Positions 1 to 10,330 are shown, numbered from the stretch's first letter. The stretch: DNA of 64,000 bases from Bradyrhizobium ontarionense (GCF_021088345.1 NZ_CP088156.1:5456001-5520000), one strand, 5' to 3'. Program-made: numbers and translations. The notes: generated from the letters alone by a model not told the origin.

Positions 1-591
1 ATCATTGCGCCGCATCCCAAAGTCGGCATCATCTTCCAGGAGCCGCGGCTGCTGCCGTGGCTGTCGGTCGCCGACAATATCGGCTTCGGCCTCGCCGAGC
101 TTTCGGCCGCGGAGCGCCGCGACCGTGTCGCGCGCGCGCTCGCCCGGGTCGGCCTCACTGAGAAGGCCAAGGTCTGGCCGCGCGAATTGTCCGGCGGGCA
201 GGCGCAGCGGATCGCGATCGCCCGCGCTTTGGTGGCGCAGCCCGAGGTGCTGCTGCTCGACGAGCCGTTCTCGGCGCTCGATGCCTTCACCCGCAAGGAC
301 CTGCAGGACCATCTGCTGGATCTGTGGGCCGACACGCGCCCGACGCTCGTTCTGGTCACGCACGACGTCGAGGAAGCGGTGGTGCTGGCCGACCGCGTGC
401 TGGTGATGCGGCCGCATCCCGGCCGCCTGTTCGAGGAGATCACGGTCAACCTGTCGCGGCCGCGCGACCGCAATGCGCCGCTGTTCGACCAGTTCAAGCG
501 CCACGTGCTGACCGCGTTGGACCGCTCGCTCGACCGGACGATGCCTGATGCGCAGGGCAGGCGTGACGCCAGCGGCGGCCTGTGGTGGTGA
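1..591 (+). CDS. ABC transporter ATP-binding protein, nitrate/sulfonate/taurine type (5' end outside the window)
   Basis: The reading frame is open from base 1, so the gene starts upstream and the Walker A part is not in the window. The visible 196 residues hold the Q-loop (FQEPRLLPW), the ABC signature LSGGQ, Walker B with LLLDEPFSALD, and the switch histidine in LVTHDVEEA. This combination, with a RLLPW Q-loop, is typical of SsuB/TauB/NrtD-like importers for sulfonates, nitrate or similar small anions. The protein energises uptake at the inner membrane together with a permease and a binding protein that must lie upstream. The exact substrate cannot be read from this part. Confidence 0.9.
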   Translation: MIAPHPKVGIIFQEPRLLPWLSVADNIGFGLAELSAAERRDRVARALARVGLTEKAKVWPRELSGGQAQRIAIARALVAQPEVLLLDEPFSALDAFTRKDLQDHLLDLWADTRPTLVLVTHDVEEAVVLADRVLVMRPHPGRLFEEITVNLSRPRDRNAPLFDQFKRHVLTALDRSLDRTMPDAQGRRDASGGLWW

Positions 592-649
592 CAGCGGCGC
601 TGTCGCCCGGTACATCTCTCCGGCAAATGAATCCGGGAGAGAACGACAA

Positions 650-1159
650 ATGGATGCTGCAGAGCTGCGCGCCATGCAGGCGCCGATCAAGGAGCGCTAC
701 AAGGCTGATCCTTCCGCTGCCGTGATCACGTTGAAGGCCAAGGGCGAGGTCGGCGGCGATGGCCTGACCTGCAAGCTCGAAACCGGCCGCGCGCTTGCGG
801 TCGCCGGCCTGCATCCGGCCACCGGCGGCTCCGGCCTCGAGCTCTGCTCCGGCGACATGTTGCTGGAAGCGCTGGTCGCCTGCGCCGGCGTCACCTTGAA
901 GTCGGTCGCAACCGCGGTCGAGGTGCCGCTGAAGAGCGGGCATGTCTACGCCGAGGGCGATCTCGATTTCCGCGGCACGCTCGGCGTCGACAAGGAGGCC
1001 TCTGTCGGCTTCGAGGAGATCCGCCTGCGCTTCGAGGTGGATACCGATGCGCCACAGGACAAGCTCGACCTGCTGCTGAAGCTCACCGAGCGCTATTGCG
1101 TGGTCTATCAGACCATCAAGAACGGCCCGAAGACCGCGGTAAGCATGAAGCGGGTATAG
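650..1159 (+). CDS. OsmC family peroxiredoxin-like protein
   Basis: A protein of 169 residues with the OsmC/Ohr fold pattern. The helix with GDMLLEALVACAGVTL carries Cys78, and the C-terminal RYCVVYQT carries Cys150. This Cys pair is how OsmC and Ohr proteins reduce organic hydroperoxides. I chose the ATG at 650 because GGGAGAG lies just before it and the OsmC homology begins there; a longer frame from 548 would overlap the ABC gene and adds no recognisable sequence. It follows the ABC gene by 58 bases and may be read with it. A role in detoxifying organic peroxides is inferred from the family. Confidence 0.85.
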   Translation: MDAAELRAMQAPIKERYKADPSAAVITLKAKGEVGGDGLTCKLETGRALAVAGLHPATGGSGLELCSGDMLLEALVACAGVTLKSVATAVEVPLKSGHVYAEGDLDFRGTLGVDKEASVGFEEIRLRFEVDTDAPQDKLDLLLKLTERYCVVYQTIKNGPKTAVSMKRV

Positions 1160-1214
1160 TTGCTTTCGCCCTGCCGCTGACGATGACAAGCTGTTGAGGC
1201 TTGCTCAGTCCGCG

Positions 1215-1350
1215 CCTCCCCCGCGTGCGGGGGAGGTCGCCTCGCATCGGAGGTGCGAGGCGGGTGGGAGAATTCTCTCCACTCGGCGCGTACGTCAACA
1301 CCACCCGAGCCGCGCCCCCACCCCGACCCTCCCCCGCAGGCGGGGGAGGG
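1215..1350. repeat. Intergenic palindromic repeat, family C, copy 1
   Basis: Two GC-rich hairpins, CCTCCCCCGCGTGCGGGGGAGG at the left (a stem of CCTCCCCCGC type) and CCTCCCCCGCAGGCGGGGGAGG type at the right, flank about 90 bases. The same arrangement recurs at 5578-5703. It fills the gap between the OsmC gene and the membrane protein gene and is not coding, although it is open in one frame. Confidence 0.75.
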
Positions 1351-1377
1351 AGCACACCGCCCGCGCCGCATGAGCTG

Positions 1378-2184
1378 ATGTCCCTCGATCCCGCCTTCCT
1401 GCTGCTGCTGGCCCTGCGCATGGCGATTGCCGCCTCGTTCGTGGTGTCGGCCTCGATGATCGCCGAGCGCACGGGTCCCGTGATCGGTGCGCTGGTCGCG
1501 ACCCTGCCGATCTCGGCGGGGCCGACCTACGTGTTCCTGGCGCTCGATCATGACGCGGCCTTCATCGCGGAGGGCGCGTTGACCAGCCTGCCGATCAACG
1601 CCGCGACCATCTTTCTCAGCCTCGCTTATGCCGTGCTGGCGCAGCGCCACAGCGTGCTGGTGGCGAGCGCCACGGCGGTTGCGGTGTGGCTAGGCCTGGC
1701 GTCATTGATCAAGAGCGTGCAGTGGACGCTCGCGATGGGCATCGTCGCCAACGTCGTGACCTTCGCGATCTGCCTGCCGCTGCTGCAGCGCTATCGCCAC
1801 GCGAAGATGCCGCTGATCACCAGGCGCTGGTACGACGTGCCGCTGCGCGCCTCGCTGGTGGCGGCGCTCGTGGCCACCGTGACCTCGGTGTCCGGTTGGG
1901 CCGGCCCCGGCGTCTCCGGGATGCTGGCGCTGTTTCCGATCGTGTTCACCTCGATGATGCTGATCCTGCAGCCGCGCATCGGCGGCCCGGCAACCGCGGC
2001 CGTGCTGGCCAATGGCGCCTACGGCCTGATCGGCTTCTCGCTTGCCGTCGTCGTGCTGCATCTCGGCAGCCTGCACCTCGGCGCCGCCTTCGGCCTCAGC
2101 GGCGCACTCGCGACCTGTGTCGGCTGGAATCTCGGTCTGTGGTGGATGGGGCGGCGGAAAGTCGCAAAGCAGCAGATTGCGTAG
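1378..2184 (+). CDS. Multi-spanning membrane protein of unknown function
   Basis: A protein of 268 residues that is hydrophobic over almost its whole length, with about seven to eight membrane segments separated by short loops. The start at 1378 (MSLDPAFLLLLALRMA) is where membrane-like sequence begins; the open frame upstream to 1201 is translated repeat DNA (family C) and is not plausible protein. I do not recognise a transport signature. The stop codon TAG lies within the first bases of the next palindromic repeat. The protein is probably an inner-membrane protein; its function is unknown. Confidence 0.8.
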   Translation: MSLDPAFLLLLALRMAIAASFVVSASMIAERTGPVIGALVATLPISAGPTYVFLALDHDAAFIAEGALTSLPINAATIFLSLAYAVLAQRHSVLVASATAVAVWLGLASLIKSVQWTLAMGIVANVVTFAICLPLLQRYRHAKMPLITRRWYDVPLRASLVAALVATVTSVSGWAGPGVSGMLALFPIVFTSMMLILQPRIGGPATAAVLANGAYGLIGFSLAVVVLHLGSLHLGAAFGLSGALATCVGWNLGLWWMGRRKVAKQQIA

Positions 2185-2269
2185 GGTGGGCAAAGCGAAG
2201 CGTGCCCACCGACTCCCATCGCGCGACGCAAATGGTGGGCACGACGCTTCGCGTCTTTGCCCACCCTAC
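2181..2269. repeat. Intergenic palindromic repeat, family D
   Basis: The sequence starts GTAGGGTGGGCAAAG and ends CTTTGCCCACCCTAC, which are exact reverse complements, so it can fold into a long hairpin. Its first TAG is the stop codon of the upstream gene. It is one of three repeats stacked between the membrane protein gene and mutS. Confidence 0.8.
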
Positions 2270-2289
2270 GAATTCTGTAGGTCTCAGCC

Positions 2290-2404
2290 GTCATTGCGAG
2301 CGAAGCGACGCAATCCAGGGGCGGGGCCAGGACTCTGGATTGCTTCCGCCTACGCCCAATGGGCTTCGGCGGACGCCGTCGGCGCAAGTGCGCCTCGCAA
2401 TGAC
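2290..2404. repeat. Intergenic palindromic repeat, family A, copy 1
   Basis: It begins GTCATTGCGAGCGAAGCGA and ends CGCCTCGCAATGAC, an inverted pair around a GC-rich middle. Related copies lie at 21569-21648, 51887-51960 and 63142-63214. All are intergenic. Confidence 0.8.
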
Positions 2405-2442
2405 AGGCGCATTTTGAGCGACTCCGCCGCACCACACTCAGT

Positions 2443-2548
2443 GTCATTCCGGGGCGACGCCGAAGGCGGCGAGCCCGGAATCCATTTGGCCGCATGCGCT
2501 GTCGTGAGATGGATTCCGGGCTCGCGCTGACGCGCGCCCCGGAATGAC
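2443..2548. repeat. Intergenic palindromic repeat, family B, copy 1
   Basis: It starts GTCATTCCGGGGCG and ends CGCCCCGGAATGAC, with internal arms GAGCCCGGAATCCAT and ATGGATTCCGGGCTC. A second copy with the same outer and inner arms is at 5416-5523. The two copies lie just after and just before mutS. Confidence 0.8.
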
Positions 2549-2559
2549 GGAGACACAAA

Positions 2560-5292
2560 CTAACTCTTGCCCAACTTCGTCTTCAGCGCATACAGCGCGT
2601 CCATGGCCTCGCGCGGGGTCATCTCGTCCGGATGCAGCGCCTTCACCGCGGCGATCAGCTCTTTCGCTTCCTTTGACATCGTGGGCTCGATCGCCGCGCG
2701 CGAGGGCACCGCGAACAGCGGCAGATCGTCGACCAGAACGCGCGCGCTCTGGCCGCGGTCCTGCGCTTCCAGCTTGGCCAGCACCGATTTGGCGCGGCTG
2801 ATCACGGCCGGCGGCAGGCCGGCAAGCTTCGCGACCTGGATGCCGTAAGAGCGATCGGCGGAGCCCGGCAGCACCTCGTGCAGGAACACGACGTCGCCCT
2901 GCCATTCCTTGACCCGCACCGTGGCGTTGAACAGCCGCGGCAGCTTGGCTGCGAGCGCCGTCAGCTCGTGGTAATGCGTCGCGAACAAAGTGCGGCAGCG
3001 GTTGCTCTCATGCAGATGCTCGATCGCGGCCCACGCGATCGACAGACCGTCGAAGGTCGCGGTGCCGCGTCCGATCTCGTCGAGGATGACGAGCGCGCGC
3101 TCGCCGGCCTGGTTGAGGATCGCCGCGGTCTCGACCATCTCGACCATGAAGGTCGAGCGTCCGCGCGCGAGATCATCAGCGGCGCCGACGCGCGAGAACA
3201 GCCGGTCGACGATGCCGATGCGGGCGCGGCTCGCCGGCACGAAGCTGCCGATCTGTGCCAGCAACGCGATCAGCGCGTTCTGGCGCAGGAAGGTCGATTT
3301 GCCGGCCATGTTCGGACCGGTGAGCAGCCACAGCTGGCCGCTCTTGTGTCCCGGCGTCGGCGACAGATCGCAGGAATTGGCGATGAACGGCTGGCCTTCG
3401 CGCCTGAGCGCCTGCTCGACCACGGGATGGCAGCCGCCCTCGATGGCAAAGCCGAGCGAGCCGTCGACCTCCGGCCTGACGTAGTTGTCGTCCACCGCGA
3501 GCTTGGCCAGTGCGGTTGCGACATCGAGCATCGCAAAGCCGTGGGCTGCGGCACGCAGATCGTCGCCGATCGCAAGCGCCTGTCCGCACAGGCGATCGAA
3601 GATCTCGAGCTCCAGGTTGAGCGCGCGCTCGCCGGCATTGGCGATCTTGGCCTCGATCTCGCCGAGCTCTGATGTCGTGAAGCGCACCTGGCCGGCGAGC
3701 GTCTGGCGATGAATGAATGTCGCGTTGAGCGGCGCCGACATCAGCTTGTCGCCGTGCTGCGCGGTGACCTCGACGAAATAGCCGAGCACGTTGTTGTGCC
3801 GGATCTTGAGCGCCTTCACGCCGGTCTGGTCGGCGTAGCGCGCCTGCATCGAGGCGACGACGAGGCGGGAGGCGTCGCGCAGATTGCGCGTCTCGTCGAG
3901 CGTCGCATCGTAGCCGGCGCGGACGAAGCCGCCGTCGCGCTTGATCAGCGGCAGCTGCTCGTCGAGCGCGCGGGCGAATTCGTCCGCCAGCGCACGCGCA
4001 GGCCTCGCCAGCGCCGTCATCACGGATGCGACTTCCTGCGGCGGCTGGTCGAGCGCGGACAACCGCGCCATCGCCTGGTCGGCGGCGAGGATGCCGTCGC
4101 GCAAGGCCGCGAGATCACGTGGGCCACCACGGCCGACCGAGAGCCGCGCCATCGCCCGGGTCATGTCGGGCGCGCCGCGCAGGATCGAGCGGATGTCCTC
4201 CCGCGCGGCGCCATCGGCGACGAAGGTGGCGACCGCATCCAGGCGGCGCCCGATCTGCGCCGCTTCCGTCAACGGCGCGGCGAGCCGCTGCGCCAGCAGC
4301 CGCGAGCCGGCCGAGGTCACGGTGCAGTCGATCGCGTCGAGCAGCGAGCCTCGTCGCTCGCCGGCGAGCGTGCGCGTCAGTTCGAGATTGGCGCGGGTCG
4401 CCGGATCGATCGCCATCGTGCTGCCGGTCGCCTCGCGCGCGGGAGGGGCCAGCGGCGGGCGCTGGCCGACTTGCGTGCGCTCGACATAGGTGACGCAGGC
4501 GGCGGCGGCCGTCGCTTCCAGCCGCGACAGCACGGCGAGCCCGTCCATGGTGGCGACCGCGAAATAGTCGCACAGCCTTCGCTCGGCGGTCGCGCCGTCG
4601 AACACATCGCGCGTCAGCGGTGTGACCGCGGCGAGCTCGCGCAGCACCGGCTCGAACGCCGCGTCCGAATAGAGCGCGTCCGAGATGATCACCTCGTTCG
4701 GATTGATGCGCGCCAGCGTCGCGGTGAGCTCGGCGAACGCGCATTCAGTGACGATGAAGTCGGAAGTCGAGATGTCGATCCAGGCGAGCCCCAGCCGGTC
4801 GCCGCCGGACGAGCCGCGGCTGCGCGCGATCGACAACAGATAATTGTTGGCGCGCGCATCGAGCAGGTTGTCTTCCGTCAGCGTGCCCGGCGTCACCACG
4901 CGCACCACGCCGCGCTTGACCACGCTCTTGTTGCCGCGCGCGCGGGCCGCGGCCGGATCCTCCATCTGCTCGCAGACGGCGACGCGTATGCCCTGCGCGA
5001 TCAGCCGGTGCAGATAGTCCTCGGAGCGCTCGACCGGCACGCCGCACATCGGAATGTCCTGGCCCAGATGCTTGCCGCGCTTGGTCAAGACGATGCCGAG
5101 CGCCTTCGAGGCCACTTCCGCGTCCTCGAAGAACAGCTCGTAGAAATCGCCCATCCGGTAGAACAGCATCAGTCCCGGATGGGCCGCCTTGATCTCGAGA
5201 TATTGCTCCATCATCGGCGTGAGCTTGGCCGGCGCCTCGGCGGGCGCGGCATCGGGCGGAACCGAAGCGGGGATAGGCTGCTGGATCGTCAT
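2560..5292 (-). CDS. mutS: DNA mismatch repair protein MutS
   Basis: This is a full-length MutS of 910 residues. The N-terminal mismatch-reading domain holds the Phe-x-Glu motif in [12 protein letters not shown] near residue 55. The ATPase at the C-terminal end has Walker [14 protein letters not shown] near residue 660, Walker [16 protein letters not shown] and the downstream signature FATHYHEL. The protein finds base mismatches and small loops as a dimer and recruits MutL. I placed the start at the ATG at 5292 (MTIQQPI); an upstream start at 5310 adds six residues. The gene stands alone between two family B repeats and I see no operon partner. Confidence 0.97.
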   Translation of the reverse strand: MTIQQPIPASVPPDAAPAEAPAKLTPMMEQYLEIKAAHPGLMLFYRMGDFYELFFEDAEVASKALGIVLTKRGKHLGQDIPMCGVPVERSEDYLHRLIAQGIRVAVCEQMEDPAAARARGNKSVVKRGVVRVVTPGTLTEDNLLDARANNYLLSIARSRGSSGGDRLGLAWIDISTSDFIVTECAFAELTATLARINPNEVIISDALYSDAAFEPVLRELAAVTPLTRDVFDGATAERRLCDYFAVATMDGLAVLSRLEATAAAACVTYVERTQVGQRPPLAPPAREATGSTMAIDPATRANLELTRTLAGERRGSLLDAIDCTVTSAGSRLLAQRLAAPLTEAAQIGRRLDAVATFVADGAAREDIRSILRGAPDMTRAMARLSVGRGGPRDLAALRDGILAADQAMARLSALDQPPQEVASVMTALARPARALADEFARALDEQLPLIKRDGGFVRAGYDATLDETRNLRDASRLVVASMQARYADQTGVKALKIRHNNVLGYFVEVTAQHGDKLMSAPLNATFIHRQTLAGQVRFTTSELGEIEAKIANAGERALNLELEIFDRLCGQALAIGDDLRAAAHGFAMLDVATALAKLAVDDNYVRPEVDGSLGFAIEGGCHPVVEQALRREGQPFIANSCDLSPTPGHKSGQLWLLTGPNMAGKSTFLRQNALIALLAQIGSFVPASRARIGIVDRLFSRVGAADDLARGRSTFMVEMVETAAILNQAGERALVILDEIGRGTATFDGLSIAWAAIEHLHESNRCRTLFATHYHELTALAAKLPRLFNATVRVKEWQGDVVFLHEVLPGSADRSYGIQVAKLAGLPPAVISRAKSVLAKLEAQDRGQSARVLVDDLPLFAVPSRAAIEPTMSKEAKELIAAVKALHPDEMTPREAMDALYALKTKLGKS

Positions 5293-5415
5293 GGCGCGGA
5301 AACTAGCCAATTTGCCCGGACGGTCCTACCGCTTTGCAGGCGATGTCCCGGTTTTCCACGTTGGCAAAACCTCCCGGATGGGGTCCGCCCGAGATCATCG
5401 CAGGTCTCTCCCTTC

Positions 5416-5523
5416 GTCATTCCGAGGCCTGCGCAGCACGAGCCCGGAATCCATCGTGCGGCGGGTCGTGAAGCCCAATGGATTCCGGGCTCGCCGCGCT
5501 GTCGCGCGCCGCCCCGGAATGAC
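5416..5523. repeat. Intergenic palindromic repeat, family B, copy 2
   Basis: It starts GTCATTCCGAGGC and ends GCCCCGGAATGAC, with internal GAGCCCGGAATCCAT and ATGGATTCCGGGCTC as in the copy at 2443-2548. Confidence 0.8.
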
Positions 5524-5577
5524 GGCGAGATTTGAGGCGGGGTCTGCAGCAAATCTGGGACGGTGGCGGCTTTTGCA

Positions 5578-5703
5578 CCTCCCCCGCGCGCGCGGGGAGG
5601 TCGCATCGAAGATGCTATGCGGGTGGGGGAAGTCACTCCGCACGAAGATTCTCGCTTGGGGCTGGCCCCCACCCCAGCCCTCCCCCGCAAGCGGGGGAGG
5701 GGG
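5578..5703. repeat. Intergenic palindromic repeat, family C, copy 2
   Basis: Two hairpins built from CTCCCCCGC / GCGGGGGAG arms enclose about 80 bases, as at 1215-1350. The gap 5293-5845 between mutS and the thiolase holds this and a family B repeat. I see no gene in it. Confidence 0.75.
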
Positions 5704-5845
5704 CGCACCAACCCCGTCGAAACGGCACGTTTACGCCATTCTCCACGCATACCACCCCGCGCGCCCGTCATTTGACCTGCCCCCGGCGCACTCCTAAAAC
5801 CGCCGTCAACATCGACCAGAAACATTGAGATCCCGGGAGAGAGCG

Positions 5846-7054
<1,209 letters not shown>

Positions 7055-7061
7055 CATCACT

Positions 7062-7164
7062 CCTCATCCTGAGGAGCCCGCCCCCTTGGCGGGCGTCTCG
7101 AAGGATGAGGCCCCGCAGTGGCCTCATGGTTCGAGACGGCGCTTCGCGCCTCCTCACCATGAGG
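7062..7164. repeat. Double palindromic repeat, family E
   Basis: The first hairpin runs from CCTCATCCTGAGGAGC to CTTCGAGAC-like sequence and ends AAGGATGAGG; the second runs from CCTCATGGTTCGAGAC to CCTCACCATGAGG. Together they fill most of the 132-base gap between the thiolase and dioxygenase genes and may affect the joint transcript. Confidence 0.7.
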
Positions 7165-7186
7165 GGAAGCTGCCTGGAGCATCGCC

Positions 7187-8080
7187 ATGACCATCTCCCG
7201 CGAACAGGACGTCACGCCGGCCGTGCTGGCGGTGATGGAGCAGACCACCAATCCGCGGCTGCGCGAGATCATGGTCTCTCTCGTCAAGCACCTGCACGGC
7301 TTCGTGCGCGACGTCAGGCTGACCGAGGCCGAATTCCGCGAGGCCGCCGCTGTTATCGCCGAGCTCGGCCAGCGCACCAACGACACCCACAACGAGGTCG
7401 TGCTGATGGCCGGCTCGCTCGGCGTCTCGCCGCTGGTCTGCTTGCTCAACAATGGCGATGGCGGCAACACCGAGACGGCGCAATCGTTGCTCGGCCCGTT
7501 CTGGCGGCTGAACTCGCCGCGCACCGAGAACGGCGGCTCGATCGTGCGCTCGGCAACGCCGGGCCCGGCGCTGTTCGTGCACGGACGCGTGGTCGATCCC
7601 CAGGGTGCGCCGATCGCAGGCGCCGAGGTCGACGTCTGGCACGCCTCGCCGGTCGGCTACTACGAGAACCAGGACCCCGATCAGGCCGACATGAACCTGC
7701 GCGGCAAGCTCTTAACCGATGCCGACGGCCGCTTCTGGTTTCGCTCGGTGATGATGGTCGGCTATCCCATTCCGACCGACGGCGTGGTCGGCCGGCTGCT
7801 GAAGGCGCAGCATCGCCACCCATTCCGCCCCGCGCATCTGCATGCGCTGATCGTCAAGCAAGGCTTCAAGGTGCTGATCTCACAGGTCTACGACCCCAAC
7901 GACCCGCACATCGACAGCGACGTGCAGTTCGGCGTGACGAAAGCGCTGCTCGGCAATTTCATCCGGCACGATGAGCCGCACCCGATGGACGCCGACGTCA
8001 CCGCGCCGTGGTACTCGCTCGATCACGTCTACCGGATGGAAGCCGGCGACACCGTGCTGCCGCGGGCGCCGATCAAGTAG
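7187..8080 (+). CDS. Intradiol dioxygenase, hydroxyquinol/catechol 1,2-dioxygenase type
   Basis: A protein of 297 residues. The first ~100 residues match the N-terminal helical dimerisation domain of catechol and hydroxyquinol 1,2-dioxygenases, followed by the beta-sandwich core. Fe(III) ligands are expected in GYYENQD (Tyr, about 160), in the MVGYPIPTDG Tyr (about 194) and in HRHPFRPAHLHALI (two His, about 218-220). The family cleaves 1,2-dihydroxy aromatics between the hydroxyls to muconates or maleylacetate. The N-terminal sequence and the WHASPVGYYENQDP segment lean to the hydroxyquinol 1,2-dioxygenase group. With the upstream thiolase it suggests funnelling of an aromatic substrate to the 3-oxoadipate route, but the maleylacetate reductase is not in the window. 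Confidence 0.85.
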   Translation: MTISREQDVTPAVLAVMEQTTNPRLREIMVSLVKHLHGFVRDVRLTEAEFREAAAVIAELGQRTNDTHNEVVLMAGSLGVSPLVCLLNNGDGGNTETAQSLLGPFWRLNSPRTENGGSIVRSATPGPALFVHGRVVDPQGAPIAGAEVDVWHASPVGYYENQDPDQADMNLRGKLLTDADGRFWFRSVMMVGYPIPTDGVVGRLLKAQHRHPFRPAHLHALIVKQGFKVLISQVYDPNDPHIDSDVQFGVTKALLGNFIRHDEPHPMDADVTAPWYSLDHVYRMEAGDTVLPRAPIK

Positions 8081-8131
8081 CAGAGCCATTCTTCCACGGT
8101 GGCGACGAGCGATCGCGCTGAGTAGTTACTC

Positions 8132-8207
8132 GTCATCCCGGGGCAAGCCCCGCCATGACGGCGTGAGAGATCTGGCCAAAGCCCGATCCTCATATGCGAT
8201 AGCCCTG
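8132..8207. repeat. Palindromic repeat with conserved tail, family F, short copy
   Basis: The hairpin GTCATCCCGGGGCAAGCCCC...GCCATGAC is followed about 30 bases later by the tail TCATATGCGATAGCCCTG. The tail recurs as TCATATGCGATTGCCCTG at 18698-18715, also downstream of a GTCAT...CATGAC hairpin. The gap 8081-8465 otherwise holds only the hairpin at 8444-8464; I see no gene in it. Confidence 0.65.
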
Positions 8208-8443
8208 CTTTGATCGGCCACTGCGTCCGTTAGGCGACTGCACGTGCCTCGCGAGTTCGCAGCGACGTTGCACGCCACTGCTGCGCATTTGGCGCCGCCG
8301 CGACCAGTCCTCTTAACGATCACCAGAGATTGTTCGCTGGCCGTCAAACGTCCAGCAGGCTCGGCGCGACATAACCGCATGTGCATGGCGTTCGGCGTGG
8401 TCACGGAAACGTGGTGCTCCCCTGGGTTCCCCGGGCAATTGCA

Positions 8444-8464
8444 AAAGCACGAAATCCGTGCTTT
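8444..8464 (+). other. Stem-loop directly before the TnpB-like reading frame
   Basis: AAAGCACG at 8444-8451 and CGTGCTTT at 8457-8464 are exact reverse complements around a 5-base loop. The stem ends two bases before an ATG at 8466. It could mask translation initiation or be a relic of an IS200/IS605 left-end hairpin; neither is shown. Confidence 0.5.
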
Positions 8465-8474
8465 CATGTTCCCC

Positions 8475-8969
8475 ATGGGTTTATCCCACTACGATAGGAC
8501 TCTCCGGTACCGGCTGCTCCTCGCTCCCGAAGCGCGAGCGGCGATCGAGTCGACCTTCGCCGACTATGCCCGGATGATGGACATGCTCGACGCGATCGCA
8601 GCAGCGAAAGGGATCGGCGCCAATCTCGTCGCGCTGCATGGCCATGCCTATGAGCCGATCCGGAAAGCGACCCGGCTGCCGTCGCGGCTCGTCACGCTCG
8701 GCCTGCGCGATCGCACGGCCTTCCGCGCCGCAGCGAACCCGCGGCTGCCGCTCGATGACCGTTTGGTGAATGTCAGGGACGCCGGCACGCTGTCCCTCGG
8801 CACCGCGCTCGGCCGTTTCACGATTCCGTTCGAGGTCACCGGCTACGCCGCCGGCTGGACCCACGCGACGCCGGCGCAACTGGTGCGCACCGATAAAGGC
8901 GACTTCGAAATCCACTTCGGCGTCAGCGCCAGCTCGCATCCCAATCTCAGCCCAGGAAAGGACCACGTC
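8475..8969 (+). other. TnpB/IS605 OrfB-like N-terminal domain, in frame with the PspA gene
   Basis: From the ATG at 8475 (a further ATG lies at 8466) the frame encodes about 165 residues before PspA and has no stop between them. It opens HYDRTLRYRLLLAPEARAAI, like the start of TnpB/OrfB proteins (YRL.P....), passes a helical region with LPSRLVTLGLRDRTAFRA, and ends in a beta-rich stretch (TLSLGTALGRFTIPF, AQLVRTDKGDFEIHFGVS) that matches the wedge domain pattern of TnpB and Cas12 proteins. The RuvC nuclease domain and zinc ribbon that should follow are absent. It may be a truncated insertion-sequence gene or a domain kept for another use. Translation from 8475 would give a 386-residue fusion with PspA. 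Recognition is by eye, so confidence is moderate. Confidence 0.55.
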
Positions 8970-9635
8970 ATGCTCGCCGAACACGCGCCGGCCCCCGACA
9001 CGCTCCTGTCACGCGCCGGGCGACTCATCGCCGGCATCGCCTATGGCGCCATCGAGAAGGCCGAGGACAAGAACCGGGTCGCGCTGGTCAAGCAGGCGAT
9101 CCGCGAGATCGAGCAGGCCGAGCGCGAGGCGCGCGACAGCCTGTCCCACGCGCGTGCCGAGGAGTATCGGCTCAACGCGCGCCGCGCCGAGATCGAGCGC
9201 GAGACCACGGTGCTGGCCGAGCAGATCCGCATCGCCATTTCTGAGAGCCGCGACGATCTCGCCCGCGCCGGCATCGCCCGGCAGATGGATCTCGAAGCGC
9301 AGTTCGAGGTGCTGTCCCGTGCGATCGACGAGAATGCCGAGCGGATCGATGCGGTGCTGACGACCTTGCGCGCTGTTCTGTCGAGCCTGCAGGATGCGCA
9401 GACACGTCTCGCCGAGCTCGAACGCAGCGAAGCGGCCGTGGCGCATCCGGTCGCCACCGCGCGCAAGGGCGGCGATGCCGGCCTCGCCAAGGCGGCGCGT
9501 GCGTCCCGCGTCATCGCCCGCGCGACCGGCGTGCCGGAGGGCATCACGCCGTCACCCGACATCGACGAATTGTCGAAGCTGCAGCGCGACAAGGACATCG
9601 CCGAGCGATTGGCGCGGCTGAAGTCGCAGAACTGA
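8970..9635 (+). CDS. PspA/IM30 family membrane-stress protein
   Basis: A protein of 221 residues, almost wholly alpha-helical and charged, with long coiled coils (about residues 25-165) as in PspA, IM30 and YjfJ. These proteins assemble on the inner face of the membrane and help keep it intact under stress. The ATG at 8970 is preceded by a strong AGGAAAGG at 8953-8960, so PspA can be made on its own, yet the same frame is open upstream into a TnpB-like domain. The YqiJ-like gene follows after 22 bases and a flotillin gene after that, a neighbourhood known for PspA homologues. The C-terminal tail beyond residue 165 is less conserved. Confidence 0.8.
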   Translation: MLAEHAPAPDTLLSRAGRLIAGIAYGAIEKAEDKNRVALVKQAIREIEQAEREARDSLSHARAEEYRLNARRAEIERETTVLAEQIRIAISESRDDLARAGIARQMDLEAQFEVLSRAIDENAERIDAVLTTLRAVLSSLQDAQTRLAELERSEAAVAHPVATARKGGDAGLAKAARASRVIARATGVPEGITPSPDIDELSKLQRDKDIAERLARLKSQN

Positions 9636-9657
9636 ACCGGGCCGGGGGCGTCAGCCC

Positions 9658-10323
9658 ATGAACATCGTCGACCATTTCATGCAACCGGAGGTGCGGCCTT
9701 TCGCCGTGGCCGCCATGATGATCGTCCTGGTCGGCGGCGTCGAGGTCGGCTCGATGCTCATCGGCCTGTCGATCAGCGAGCTGCTCGGCCAGACCGTCGA
9801 TCTCGGCCATGACGGCAACGGAGGCTCAATCAGCCACGTGCTGTCCTGGATCAATGTCGGCGGCGTGCCGCTGATGATCTGCATCCTGCTCGCGCTCGGC
9901 ATCTTCTCGATGCTAGGCTTCCTCATCCAGGATGTCGCGCGGCTGATCGCGGCGGCGCTGCCGCCGTCGGCCGCGGGCGTGCTCGCCGCGATCGTAACCG
10001 TGCCGCTGTTGCGCAGCTCGACGCGCTATGCAGCGCGGCTGATCCCGCAGGACGAGAGCTATGCGGTCGGTCTCTCCGATCTCGTCGGCCGCACCGGCGA
10101 GGTCGCGGTCGGCCCGCTCGACCAGGGCCTGCCCGGGCGCGTCCGCGTCAGGGACATCCATGGCAACTGGCACACCGTGACGGCCTCGGCGGCACCGGAC
10201 TCGCCGCCGCTGCCCGAGGGCGCATCCGTTCTTCTCGTCGACCGCAAGGGCGGCCGCTTCGTGGCAATCGCCGCAGCCGACGAGCTCACTCCGTCACAAC
10301 CGGATCGTTTGTCCAGAAAGTGA
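9658..10323 (+). CDS. yqiJ: YqiJ-like inner-membrane protein with OB-fold domain
   Basis: A protein of 221 residues with three membrane segments (about residues 15-40, 62-86 and 95-118) followed by a small soluble beta-rich domain (LVGRTGEVAVGPLDQGLPGRVRVRDIHGNWHTV) of the NfeD/YqiJ OB-fold type. Such proteins are encoded next to flotillins and are thought to act with them at membrane microdomains. The gene lies between pspA (22 bases) and the flotillin gene (7 bases), so the three are probably one operon. Function in this organism is inferred from that context. Confidence 0.82.
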   Translation: MNIVDHFMQPEVRPFAVAAMMIVLVGGVEVGSMLIGLSISELLGQTVDLGHDGNGGSISHVLSWINVGGVPLMICILLALGIFSMLGFLIQDVARLIAAALPPSAAGVLAAIVTVPLLRSSTRYAARLIPQDESYAVGLSDLVGRTGEVAVGPLDQGLPGRVRVRDIHGNWHTVTASAAPDSPPLPEGASVLLVDRKGGRFVAIAAADELTPSQPDRLSRK

Positions 10324-10330
10324 TCTCATC

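Noticed and set aside
3709..5535. Long open frame antisense to mutS
   Set aside because: It is an Arg/Ala/Gly-rich shadow of the GC-rich mutS gene, with no recognisable domain and a repeat at its end.
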